Of a stretch of 64,000 nt of DNA, positions 43,541 through 51,596 are shown one piece after another. The stretch is from Streptomyces sp. HUAS MG91 (GTDB lineage Bacteria; Actinomycetota; Actinomycetes; Streptomycetales; Streptomycetaceae), in assembly GCF_040529335.1 (NCBI RefSeq), contig NZ_CP159534.1, forward strand, positions 3,038,001 to 3,102,000. The letters run 5' to 3'. How positions within the stretch are numbered: position 1 is the first letter of the stretch; every line of letters begins with the position of its first letter. The notes beneath the pieces are model-generated. The model searched no databases. It saw only the letters and a program-made list of their open reading frames with translations, and was not told the DNA's origin. The position numbers were made by a program, and so were the translations under genes.

Positions 43541-44407
43541 CTAGGACACCACGTCCTTGCGGGCGAACCCCCTGAAGGCCAACGCGAACAGCACCAGGGC
43601 GTACGCCACCGACACCGACGTCCCCTGGATCATGCCGCTCCACTCGGGCTGCGGCTGAATCACATCCGCCCAGGCGAACTGCCAGTGCGCGGGAAGGAAG
43701 TCGCGCCAGTGGCCGAGCGCCGTCACCGCGTCGAGGACATTGCCGACGATGGTCAGGAACACGGCGCCGCCGACCGCGCCCAACGGGTTGTCCGTCTTGG
43801 TCGACAGCCAGAACGCGAGCCCCGCCGTGACCAGTTGGGACAGGAAGATGTACACGATGACGACGAGCAGCCGCTGGGCCGCCACGCCCGCGGACAGCGC
43901 GCCGCCGGTCGGGATCTCCAGCGGCCCCCACCCGTACGCGGCCGTACCGACGGCGAGCGCGACCACGGGCAGCAGCACGATCGCGGCGAGGCTGAGGCAC
44001 AGCGCGACCGTCAGCTTGGACCACAGCAGGCGGGCCCGGGGCACCGGCGCCGCCAGCAGATAGCGCAGGCTGGACCAGCTCGCCTCGGAGGCGACGGTGT
44101 CACCGCAGAACAGGGCCACCGGGATGACCAGCAGGAACCCGGCGGACACGAACAGGCTCGTCGCCGCGAAGTTGGCGCCCGACGCCGTGGCCGTGTCCAT
44201 CAGCGTCACCCGCCCGCTTCTGCCGCCCGGGTCACCGCCGATGGCGAACGCGATGGCCAGCACGAACGGCAGCAGCGCGAGCACGGCTGCCATGGCCAGG
44301 GTGCGGCGGCGCTTGACCTGACGGGCCAGTTCGACCCGGAAGGGAAGGGTGCGGGCCGGGCGGTAGCCGTCGGCACGGTCCGCTGCCGCGGGGGCGGTGG
44401 TGGTCAT
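43541..44407 (-). CDS. ABC-2 type transporter permease
   Basis: 288 residues with about six hydrophobic segments (TLAMAAVLALLPFVLAIAFAI, LFVSAGFLLVIPVALFCG, LCLSLAAIVLLPVVALAVG, LLVVIVYIFLSQLVTAGLAFWL, GAVGGAVFLTIVGNVLDAV). ATG 44407 has GGAGG seven bases upstream. It is the natural partner of the hydrolase-ABC ATPase fusion encoded 215 bp upstream on the same strand. An inverted repeat lies between the two. Confidence 0.9.
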   Translation of the reverse strand: MTTTAPAAADRADGYRPARTLPFRVELARQVKRRRTLAMAAVLALLPFVLAIAFAIGGDPGGRSGRVTLMDTATASGANFAATSLFVSAGFLLVIPVALFCGDTVASEASWSSLRYLLAAPVPRARLLWSKLTVALCLSLAAIVLLPVVALAVGTAAYGWGPLEIPTGGALSAGVAAQRLLVVIVYIFLSQLVTAGLAFWLSTKTDNPLGAVGGAVFLTIVGNVLDAVTALGHWRDFLPAHWQFAWADVIQPQPEWSGMIQGTSVSVAYALVLFALAFRGFARKDVVS

Positions 44408-44476
44408 CGGTGTCCTCCGGGTGCGCGGGGTGTCCCTGGGGTGGGGCGTGCGTCGTCGACCGCGGCCCGGTGGGGC

Positions 44477-44590
44477 TTCTCGCGCAGTTCCCCGCGCCCC
44501 TGGAAGCGAGCTCCGCTCGCCCAGGGGAAGCTGCGCGCAGCGCATGCTTCAGGGGCGCGGGGAACTGCGCGACCGGCCACGACGAGAGGC
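44477..44590. repeat. Interspersed palindrome, copy between ABC genes
   Basis: TCGCGCAGTTCCCCGCGCCCC at about 44480-44500 and its complement ending near 44582 bracket inner complementary GAGCTCCGCTC-type sequence, forming a long hairpin. Same family as at 43345 and 62874. Placed inside an apparent operon, so it may lower permease expression relative to the upstream gene. Confidence 0.8.
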
Positions 44591-44621
44591 ACGCCCGACC
44601 ACGCACCCCGCTCAACCCCCA

Positions 44622-47333
44622 TCACGGCGCACCCCCGATCAACGTGAGGAACGCGTCCTCCAACCGCCGGTGCGGCCCAAGGGACTTCACCGGCACATCG
44701 AGCCGCACCAGATCGGCCAGCAACCGCGCCGCAGGCACACCGTCGGGCTCGCCCTCGCCCGGAGACAGCCGTACCAGGAGGCCGTCGTCGGCACGGACGG
44801 CGGACTCCACGCCCACCAGCGCGGCGACCTTCTCGACCACCGGATCGGAGATCTCCCCGGCCAGCCCGACGAGAAGCGTGTCCCCCGAGCCGACGATCCG
44901 GTCGACGGGCCCGGCCTGCACCAGACGCCCCCGGTCCATGACGACCAGGTGCGTGCAGGACTGCTCCACCTCGGCGAGGAGATGGCTGGAGACGATGACG
45001 GTACGGCCGTCGCGCGCGTACCGGATCATCACCTCGCGCATCTCGCGGATCTGCGGCGGGTCGAGGCCGTTGGTCGGCTCGTCCAGGATCAGCAGGTCCG
45101 GCAGGCCGAGCATGGCCTGCGCGATGGCGAGCCGCTGCCGCATGCCCTGCGAGTACGTGCGCACCGCGCGGGCGAGGGCGTCACCGAGCCCGGCGATCTC
45201 CAGCGCCTCGTCGAGGTGGGCGTCCTCGGGCGGGCGGCCCGTGGCACGCCAGTACAGCTCCAGGTTCTCCCGGCCGGACAGGTGCGGCAGGAAGCCGGCG
45301 CCCTCGACGAAGGCGCCCACGCGGGACAGCACGGGCGCGCCCGGACGGATCGCGTGCCCGAAGACACGGATCTCGCCCGCGTCCGGCCCGATCAGGCCCA
45401 TGAGCATGCGCAGTGTCGTCGTCTTGCCCGCGCCGTTCGGCCCGAGCAGGCCGAGGACCTGGCCCTTCTCGACGCGGAAGGACAGGTCGCGGACCGCGTA
45501 CCGGTCGCTCGACTTCGCGTACCGCTTGCTGAGGTCCGTGATCTGGAGCGGGACGTCGGCCAGCGCCGGGTCGGGCGCCGGTGCCGTCGTCCGGCGGCGT
45601 GCGGTGAGCAGCAGCCCCGCGGCGACGACGGCCGCGCCGAGCGGCAGCCACCACACCCAGCCGGGCAGCGGAGTGGCGGCGGTCCGTACGTCCGGCGCGG
45701 TCGGCAGGCTCAGCCCGCCGGCCACGGAGACCTGATAGGTGGCGGGCCGGGCTGGCGAGGCGTAGCCCAGGTCGGTCGCGGAGAGCACGAGCCGCAGCTT
45801 GTGCCCCTTCTGCACCTGGTGGTCGATGGCCGGGAGGGTGATCCGCACGTCCTTGCCGGTGCCGCCCGCGCCGGTCACCTTCACCGGGGTGACCAGCTGG
45901 GACGGCAGCACCTCGCGGGCGCCGCCGGGCCCGGCGTCGTAGACCTTCGCGAACAGCACGGCCGTGCCGGTGGAGGACTTCACGCGGGCTGTCACCGTCG
46001 GTGAGCCGGTGATCCGCACGGACCTGGCCAGCGGCGCCGAGTCGAAGCGCGCGAACTGTCCGGGGAAGTCGAGGGAGACGCCGACGCCGAGCGAGGAGAG
46101 GTTGGCCAGTGCGCCGAGGCCGGGCACCGCGGAGATGGACGGCGGGCCGCCGCCCGGCGGGTTCTGGAACGTCTCCGTGGCGGACTTGAGCGGCACATCC
46201 ACCCGTCGCTCACCGCGCAGTCCCGGATACCGGTCGCCGCTGGCGCCGCGCAGCGTGGCCGCGCCGTCGGTGGAGTCGACGCCGCCGGTGCGGGTGACGC
46301 GGAACGCCGGGCCGGTGTCGACGCCCGGCTCGTCCTTCAGGTACCGGTCGAACCAGGACGTCACGCGCTTGGACATCCGGTCGATCTCCATATTGCCGCC
46401 GTCGTGGCCGCCGTCCAGCCAGTCCACGTCGACCGGGGCGTGATTGGCCTTGATCTGCCGTGCCATGGCGTCGGCCTGCCCGAGCGGGAACAGCGAGTCG
46501 GTCTGGCCCTGCGCGATCAGCGTGGGCACCTTGATGCGGTCGCCGACGGCGGACGGGCTGCGCTCCTCCAGGAGCTTGCGGGCCGCCGCGTCCGGCTCAC
46601 CGGAGACCGCCACCCGCTGGTACATGGCGCACAGCTCGTCCTTGAACCGCCCGCACTTCAGGCCCGCCTCGCTGGTGCGCGAGCCGATGTTCGCCGAGCC
46701 GGAGGTGAAGAAGATCCCGGCCCACAGCTTCTTGAACACCCCGTCGGGGAACAGGGCGTCCGCGAGGTTCCAGTACGTGATCTGCGGTGCGATGGCGTCG
46801 ATCCGCCGGTCGTGGGCGGCGGCGAGGAGGGACACCGCGCCGCCGTAACTGGCGCCGGTCGCGCCGACCCGCGGGTCGCCGGCCTTGTCGAGCTGCACCT
46901 CGGGGCGCTTCGCCAGCCAGTCGACCAGCCGCGACACGTCGGCGACCTCGCCTCTCGGGTCGTTCAGCCCGATCTTGCCGTTCGACTTCCCGAAGCCGCG
47001 CGCCGACCAGGTCAGCACCGCGTATCCGTGCCGGGCCAGCTTCTCCGCCTCGCCGCGCACATCGGCCTTGCTGCCGCCGAAACCGTGCGTGAGCAGCACG
47101 GCGGGCCGCCGCTCGGTCGCGGGTCCCGTCGTGAAGAACGACGTGTCGATCCGGACGCCGCCGCCCATGGCCATCATCCGGTCCTGCCGGTGCACCGTGG
47201 GCGCCGACCCCGACGACGCGGTGGCCGTCCAGGTCCCGGCGCCCGCGAGCACCACAAGGGCGGCCGCGACGGCGATCCACCGCCGCGGCCTTCCGCGTAC
47301 TCGCTCACGCCATGCGCGCACTCGTAGATCCAT
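44622..47333 (-). CDS. Alpha/beta hydrolase fused to an ABC transporter ATP-binding domain
   Basis: 903 residues. A basic N-terminus and a membrane segment (~19-40) lead into a CocE/X-Pro-peptidase-like alpha/beta hydrolase (nucleophile GASYGG, Ser162; DGGHDGG for the His) and a jelly-roll domain to ~550. A second membrane segment (GWVWWLPLGAAVVAAGLLLTA) precedes a complete ABC ATPase with GPNGAGKTTT, YSQGMRQRLAIAQAML and LLILDEPTNGLD. The topology fits: hydrolase outside, ATPase inside. The ABC-2 permease encoded next on the strand supplies the channel. The fused unit suggests coupled cleavage and transport of a peptide or ester substrate; the substrate is unknown. SD support for the start is weak. 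Confidence 0.92.
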   Translation of the reverse strand: MDLRVRAWRERVRGRPRRWIAVAAALVVLAGAGTWTATASSGSAPTVHRQDRMMAMGGGVRIDTSFFTTGPATERRPAVLLTHGFGGSKADVRGEAEKLARHGYAVLTWSARGFGKSNGKIGLNDPRGEVADVSRLVDWLAKRPEVQLDKAGDPRVGATGASYGGAVSLLAAAHDRRIDAIAPQITYWNLADALFPDGVFKKLWAGIFFTSGSANIGSRTSEAGLKCGRFKDELCAMYQRVAVSGEPDAAARKLLEERSPSAVGDRIKVPTLIAQGQTDSLFPLGQADAMARQIKANHAPVDVDWLDGGHDGGNMEIDRMSKRVTSWFDRYLKDEPGVDTGPAFRVTRTGGVDSTDGAATLRGASGDRYPGLRGERRVDVPLKSATETFQNPPGGGPPSISAVPGLGALANLSSLGVGVSLDFPGQFARFDSAPLARSVRITGSPTVTARVKSSTGTAVLFAKVYDAGPGGAREVLPSQLVTPVKVTGAGGTGKDVRITLPAIDHQVQKGHKLRLVLSATDLGYASPARPATYQVSVAGGLSLPTAPDVRTAATPLPGWVWWLPLGAAVVAAGLLLTARRRTTAPAPDPALADVPLQITDLSKRYAKSSDRYAVRDLSFRVEKGQVLGLLGPNGAGKTTTLRMLMGLIGPDAGEIRVFGHAIRPGAPVLSRVGAFVEGAGFLPHLSGRENLELYWRATGRPPEDAHLDEALEIAGLGDALARAVRTYSQGMRQRLAIAQAMLGLPDLLILDEPTNGLDPPQIREMREVMIRYARDGRTVIVSSHLLAEVEQSCTHLVVMDRGRLVQAGPVDRIVGSGDTLLVGLAGEISDPVVEKVAALVGVESAVRADDGLLVRLSPGEGEPDGVPAARLLADLVRLDVPVKSLGPHRRLEDAFLTLIGGAP

Positions 47334-47579
47334 GCCTCAACGGTAGGGGTCGCCACTGACAGTTACCGCCGTCCCCGGTCTGAGCCGGGTGCCCTCCCGG
47401 GGTAGTACGGCGGGCCGCTCGCCTACCGCGGACGCGGTACGAACGGGCTCCGCCCCGCCTGCCCGCCCCTCGCACCTCGAAACGGAGCCCGTCCGTCCCG
47501 GCACTCGTGGCACCGGCACACCGGGCGCGCCGTCCGCAGGCTCCCCGCTCCACCCACCCCGTCGTGCTACGACTCACCC

Positions 47580-48005
47580 ATGCGCATCACCCGAGCCACC
47601 TCCACCGCCCAACTGCACGCGGCGGCGGCCCTGTTCGACGCTCCGCCGCGCGAGGAGTGGGCCGCGGACTTCCTCGCGGCCCCCGGCCACCATCTCTACC
47701 TCGCGGAGGCGGACGGCGAGCCGGCCGGTTTCGTCAGCGGTGTCGAGACCGTGCACCCGGACAAGGGCCGCGAGATGTTCCTCTACGAACTCGCCGTCGC
47801 CGAGCCGTACCGGCGCCGCGGCATCGCCCGGGCCCTGGTCCGCACCCTCGCGGACCTGGCCGCCGGGCTCGGCTGCTACGGCATGTGGGTCGGCGTCGAC
47901 CTCGACAACGACGCGGCCCTCGCCACGTACCGCAGCGCGGGCGGCGCGCAGGAGGGGCCGTGCCAGGTGGTCGTCTGGAACTTCACCCCGTCGGACAGGC
48001 CCTAG
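47580..48005 (+). CDS. GNAT acetyltransferase, AAC(3)-I-like
   Basis: 141 residues with the classical acetyl-CoA loop YELAVAEPYRRRGIARALV and LATYRSAGG, most like the aminoglycoside 3-N-acetyltransferase AAC(3)-I group. Such chromosomal members need not confer resistance. No SD is present before ATG 47580. The TAG stop is the CTAG left boundary of a palindromic element, so the C-terminus may have been set or altered when that element inserted. Confidence 0.85.
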   Translation: MRITRATSTAQLHAAAALFDAPPREEWAADFLAAPGHHLYLAEADGEPAGFVSGVETVHPDKGREMFLYELAVAEPYRRRGIARALVRTLADLAAGLGCYGMWVGVDLDNDAALATYRSAGGAQEGPCQVVVWNFTPSDRP

Positions 48006-48182
48006 GCCGTGTCCGCAAAGTCCCTCCTGCCCCGCGACGCCTGGCACGCACTCTCGCCGCACCGGGCACAAGGCCGAGTACCTCCAGTACGAGGCCTCGC
48101 ACCCGGCGCGCCGAGAGCACGCACCAGACGCCGCGAGGCCCGCCCTCCGGGCGGACGGAGGGACTTTGCGGACACGACCTAG
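48002..48182. mobile_element. MITE-like palindromic element bounded by CTAG
   Basis: CTAG (48002-48005) is followed by a ~173-bp near-perfect palindrome: GTGTCCGCAAAGTCCCTCC near the left end and GGAGGGACTTTGCGGACAC near the right, with matching inner arms (CTGGCACGCACTCTCG / CGAGAGCACGCACCAG) and a small central loop, then CTAG (48179-48182). The CTAG copies look like a target duplication. There is no coding capacity, so it would need a transposase in trans. It lies between convergent genes and forms the stop codon of both. Confidence 0.75.
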
Positions 48183-49582
48183 GCCTGCGCGTCCTCCGGC
48201 AGCGACACCAGCCAGCGGGTGTCGCGGCGCGGCCGCAGGTAGAAGGCCCAGTAGAGCGTCGCGACGGCCGTGATCCCGCCCGTCCACAGCAGGTACGAGA
48301 CCTCCTGCTCGACGAGGATGTACGCCATCACCGCGATCAGCAGCACCGGCACCGCGGGCCACAGCGGCATGCGCCAGGCGGACTGGTGGCGGTGGTCGCC
48401 GCGCCGGGCGAGGAGCGCCGCGATCGCGACGAGCAGGTACATGCCGGTGACGGAGACGCCCGTCACGCCGTACAGGGTGTCGAGGTTCACGAAGCACAGG
48501 GCGGCGCCGGGCACGCCCACGACCAGGGTCGCGACCCACGGGGAGCCGAAGCGGCCCAGCTTGGCCAGGCCCCGGTTGACCGGCTCGGGCCACGCCTTGT
48601 CGCGGGCGGAGGCGAAGAGGACACGGGAGTTCTGGATGACCATGACGATGCCCGCGTTGATGATGGCGAGCGCGACGCAGAGCGAGACGAAGGTGCCGAC
48701 GGCCGAGTTCGACCAGGCCTCGACCATGCCGCTGATGTTGCCGGAGGTGAGCGCCGCCAGGTCGGGCGCGCCCATGGTGATGGCCGCGACCGGGACGAGG
48801 ATGATCACCGTGGAGATGGCGAGGGTGGCCAGGACGGTGCGGGCAACGGAGGTGCGGGGGTTCTCCAGCTCCTCGGAGAGGTAGACGGCCGTCGAGAAGC
48901 CCTGGGTGACGAAGAGGGCGATCGCGAGCCCGGAGACGACCAGCATCGCCGTCACGGTGTCGGTGTGGCCGCCGTCGCCCGCCACCTGCATCGAGAACAG
49001 CGAGCCCGCCCCGCGCTCGGAGTGGGCGAAGCCGAGGACCGCGACGACGGCCGCCGCGATGACCTCGAGGACCAGGAAGATGCCGGTGATCCAGGCGTTG
49101 GCGCGCAGGTCGAGCAGTCCCGCGAGGGTGGCCAGGCCCATCACGCCCGCGCCCGCGACGGACGGGTCGAGGTGGACCAGCGGGGCCAGGTAGTCGGCCG
49201 TGCCCATGGCGATCACCGGGGGCACGATCATCACGACCAGCAGGGAGAGCACGAACACCAGCCACCCGGCGAGCCGGCCCGCCAGCGTCGTGACCATGGC
49301 GTACTCGCCGCCCGCGCTGGGGATGAGGGTGCCCAGCTCCGAGTAGCAGAACGCCACGCCGATACAGAGCAGGGAGCCGATGGCGATGGTGAGGGCCGTC
49401 GCGGTGCCGAGGTCGCCGAAGAGGTCGGGGACGACGACGAAGAGCGTGGAGGCGGGCGTCACGCACGACAGCGTGAGCAGGGTGCCGCCGACGACGCCGA
49501 TGGAACGCTTGAGCTTCTGAGGGGACGCACCGGGTTCCGGCGCGGCCGCGGGGACGGCGGTCGGGCGAAGCGTGTCGGTCAT
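48179..49582 (-). CDS. APC-family amino-acid permease
   Basis: 467 residues with about twelve membrane segments (for example SIGVVGGTLLTLSCVTPAS, LVFVLSLLVVMIVPPVIAMG, AGVMGLATLAGLLDL) and the APC-family consensus near the first helix. It imports amino acids or similar amines; substrate unknown. The TAG stop is the right CTAG boundary of the palindromic element. The ribosome binding site is weak; an inverted repeat 107-128 bp upstream may be an operator. Confidence 0.92.
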   Translation of the reverse strand: MTDTLRPTAVPAAAPEPGASPQKLKRSIGVVGGTLLTLSCVTPASTLFVVVPDLFGDLGTATALTIAIGSLLCIGVAFCYSELGTLIPSAGGEYAMVTTLAGRLAGWLVFVLSLLVVMIVPPVIAMGTADYLAPLVHLDPSVAGAGVMGLATLAGLLDLRANAWITGIFLVLEVIAAAVVAVLGFAHSERGAGSLFSMQVAGDGGHTDTVTAMLVVSGLAIALFVTQGFSTAVYLSEELENPRTSVARTVLATLAISTVIILVPVAAITMGAPDLAALTSGNISGMVEAWSNSAVGTFVSLCVALAIINAGIVMVIQNSRVLFASARDKAWPEPVNRGLAKLGRFGSPWVATLVVGVPGAALCFVNLDTLYGVTGVSVTGMYLLVAIAALLARRGDHRHQSAWRMPLWPAVPVLLIAVMAYILVEQEVSYLLWTGGITAVATLYWAFYLRPRRDTRWLVSLPEDAQA

Positions 49583-50061
49583 GGAGCGGTTCCGATCGAC
49601 TCGTGCGGCAGCGGGGTCGGGCGGGAGCGCTATCGCCTCCGAAGGCTGGACAGGCTGGTGGGGATGGGGTGTGCGTCGCTCCCGGCGCGTTATCGAACAT
49701 CGCCGATAACCGGAACGTCAACGGCCGTTTCCCTACGGATTCCGTACGCGGCCCGCGCGCCAACCACTCGGCTTTCCTTAGCTGTTCGCAAAGTCCGCCG
49801 CTTTCCATGTGGCGACTTCAGTAGATGACCTTGCTATCGAAGGCAAGAACACTGGAACGCTTCCGACACCCGATACATCCCCTCTGTGCGGGAACCGCAG
49901 CGCACCCCCCGAAGTTCTTCAGAACTTGTCCGGACTCCGGACGCCCACCGCGCCCCTGTCGCCGGATTTGTCCCTTGATCCACGCGCATCGTAAGAACGG
50001 AGGCCCCCTGGCCTGCCGGCCAGGGGGCCTCCGTTCAGGGTGCCTTCGGGCGCGTACCGGA
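49583..50061. promoter_or_regulatory. Intergenic region with a GTTATCG-N8-CGATAAC dyad
   Basis: A 479-bp gap on the minus strand between the mmsA end and the permease start. GTTATCG (49689-49695) and CGATAAC (49704-49710) form a perfect 7-bp inverted repeat, a likely operator for the permease gene. No credible small gene was seen; short open frames here lack ribosome binding sites. A strong terminator hairpin lies at 49996-50035. Confidence 0.55.
49996..50035 (-). terminator. Strong hairpin terminator after mmsA
   Basis: AACGGAGGCCCCCTGGC (49996-50012) pairs perfectly with GCCAGGGGGCCTCCGTT (50019-50035) around six bases: a 17-bp GC-rich stem ending in AA/TT, typical of a rho-independent terminator. 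It lies 27 bp after the mmsA stop and ends the inositol operon. Confidence 0.9.
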
Positions 50062-51576
50062 TCAGTGGTTGCGCGGGAAGCCCAGGTCCACGCCCGACGG
50101 GGCCTCGGACGGGTCCGGCCAGCGGGTGGTGACGACCTTGCCGCGGGTGTAGAAGTGCGTGCCGTCGTTGCCGTAGATGTGGTGGTCGCCGAAGAGGCTG
50201 TCCTTCCAGCCGCCGAAGGAGTGGTAGCCGACGGGGACCGGGATCGGGACGTTGACGCCGACCATGCCGGCCTCGATCTCCAGCTGGAAGCGGCGGGCGG
50301 CGCCGCCGTCGCGGGTGAAGATCGCGGTGCCGTTGCCGAAGGGGGACGCGTTCATCAGCGCCACACCCTCCTCGTACGTGTCGACGCGCAGCACGCACAG
50401 GACCGGGCCGAAGATCTCGTCCTGGTAGGCCTTGGCGGAGGTCGGGACGCGGTCCAGGAGGCTGAGGCCGACCCAGTGGCCGTTCTCGAAGCCGGGCACG
50501 CGGTAGTCGGAGCCGTCGAGGACGACCTCGCAGCCCTCGGCCGCGGCGCCCTTCACGTAGGACGCGACCTTGTCGCGGTGGGCGGCCGTGATGAGCGGGC
50601 CCATCTCGGACTCCGGGTCGTTGCCGGGGCCGATCTTGATCTTCTCGGCGCGCTCCTTGATCTTGGCGACGAGCTCGTCACCGATCGCGCCGACCGCCAC
50701 GACCGCGGAGATCGCCATGCAGCGCTCGCCCGCCGAGCCGTACGCGGCCGAGACGGCGGCGTCGGCCGCGGCGTCCAGGTCGGCGTCGGGCAGCACCAGC
50801 ATGTGGTTCTTGGCGCCGCCGAGGGCCTGCACCCGCTTGCCGTTCGCGGAGGCGGTGCGGTGGATGTGGCGGGCGATCGGGGTCGAGCCGACGAAGGAGA
50901 CGGCCGCGACGTCCGGGTGCTCCAGGAGGCGGTCGACGGCGACCTTGTCACCGTGCAGGACGTTGAAGACACCGTCGGGCAGACCGGCCTCGGCGAGCAG
51001 CTCGGCGATCTTGACGGCGGCCGACGGGTCCTTCTCCGAGGGCTTCAGGACGAAGGTGTTGCCGCAGGCGATGGCGATGGGGAACATCCACATCGGGACC
51101 ATCGCCGGGAAGTTGAACGGCGTGATGCCGGCCACCACGCCGAGCGGCTGGCGGATCGAGGAGACGTCGACGCGGCTGGCGACCTGCATCGACAGCTCGC
51201 CCTTCAGCTGGACGTTGATGCCGCAGGCCAGGTCGACGATCTCCAGGCCGCGGGCCACCTCGCCGAGCGCGTCCGAGTGCACCTTGCCGTGCTCGGCGGT
51301 GATCAGCTCGGCGATCGCGTCGCGGTTGGCGTCGAGCAGCGCGCGGAAGCGGAACAGGATCTCGGTCCGCTTGGCCAGCGAGGACTGGCCCCAGCTCGCG
51401 AACGCCCCCTTGGCCGCCGCGACCGCCGCGTCCACCTCGTCGACCGACGCGAAGTCGACCCGGGTCGTCACGGCACCGGTCGCCGGGTCGGTGACCGGGC
51501 CGTGCTGGCCGGACACGCCCTCGACGGACTTGCCGCCGATCCAGTGGTGGACGGTCTTGGCAACGCTGTCAGTCAT
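50062..51576 (-). CDS. mmsA: Methylmalonate-semialdehyde dehydrogenase (CoA-acylating)
   Basis: 504 residues, normal for the family. Motifs include ITPFNFPAMVPMWMFPIAIACGN, FVGSTPIARHI and the catalytic Cys in AGERCMAIS. In the inositol pathway this enzyme (IolA) converts malonate semialdehyde to acetyl-CoA; the same enzyme makes propionyl-CoA from methylmalonate semialdehyde in valine breakdown. It is the last gene of the iol unit, 20 bp after iolD, followed by a strong terminator. ATG 51576 has GGAG upstream. Confidence 0.95.
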   Translation of the reverse strand: MTDSVAKTVHHWIGGKSVEGVSGQHGPVTDPATGAVTTRVDFASVDEVDAAVAAAKGAFASWGQSSLAKRTEILFRFRALLDANRDAIAELITAEHGKVHSDALGEVARGLEIVDLACGINVQLKGELSMQVASRVDVSSIRQPLGVVAGITPFNFPAMVPMWMFPIAIACGNTFVLKPSEKDPSAAVKIAELLAEAGLPDGVFNVLHGDKVAVDRLLEHPDVAAVSFVGSTPIARHIHRTASANGKRVQALGGAKNHMLVLPDADLDAAADAAVSAAYGSAGERCMAISAVVAVGAIGDELVAKIKERAEKIKIGPGNDPESEMGPLITAAHRDKVASYVKGAAAEGCEVVLDGSDYRVPGFENGHWVGLSLLDRVPTSAKAYQDEIFGPVLCVLRVDTYEEGVALMNASPFGNGTAIFTRDGGAARRFQLEIEAGMVGVNVPIPVPVGYHSFGGWKDSLFGDHHIYGNDGTHFYTRGKVVTTRWPDPSEAPSGVDLGFPRNH

Positions 51577-51596
51577 GGGGGAACTCCTGTGGTGTC

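Noticed and set aside
47507..49828. A 773-codon plus-strand frame across the GNAT, palindromic element and permease
   Set aside because: Low-complexity Arg/Gly/His composition and opposite a membrane permease with clear transmembrane segments.
49809..49994. A 61-codon plus-strand frame in the permease upstream region
   Set aside because: No SD, no recognisable motif, and it runs toward the inverted terminator; composition is not gene-like.
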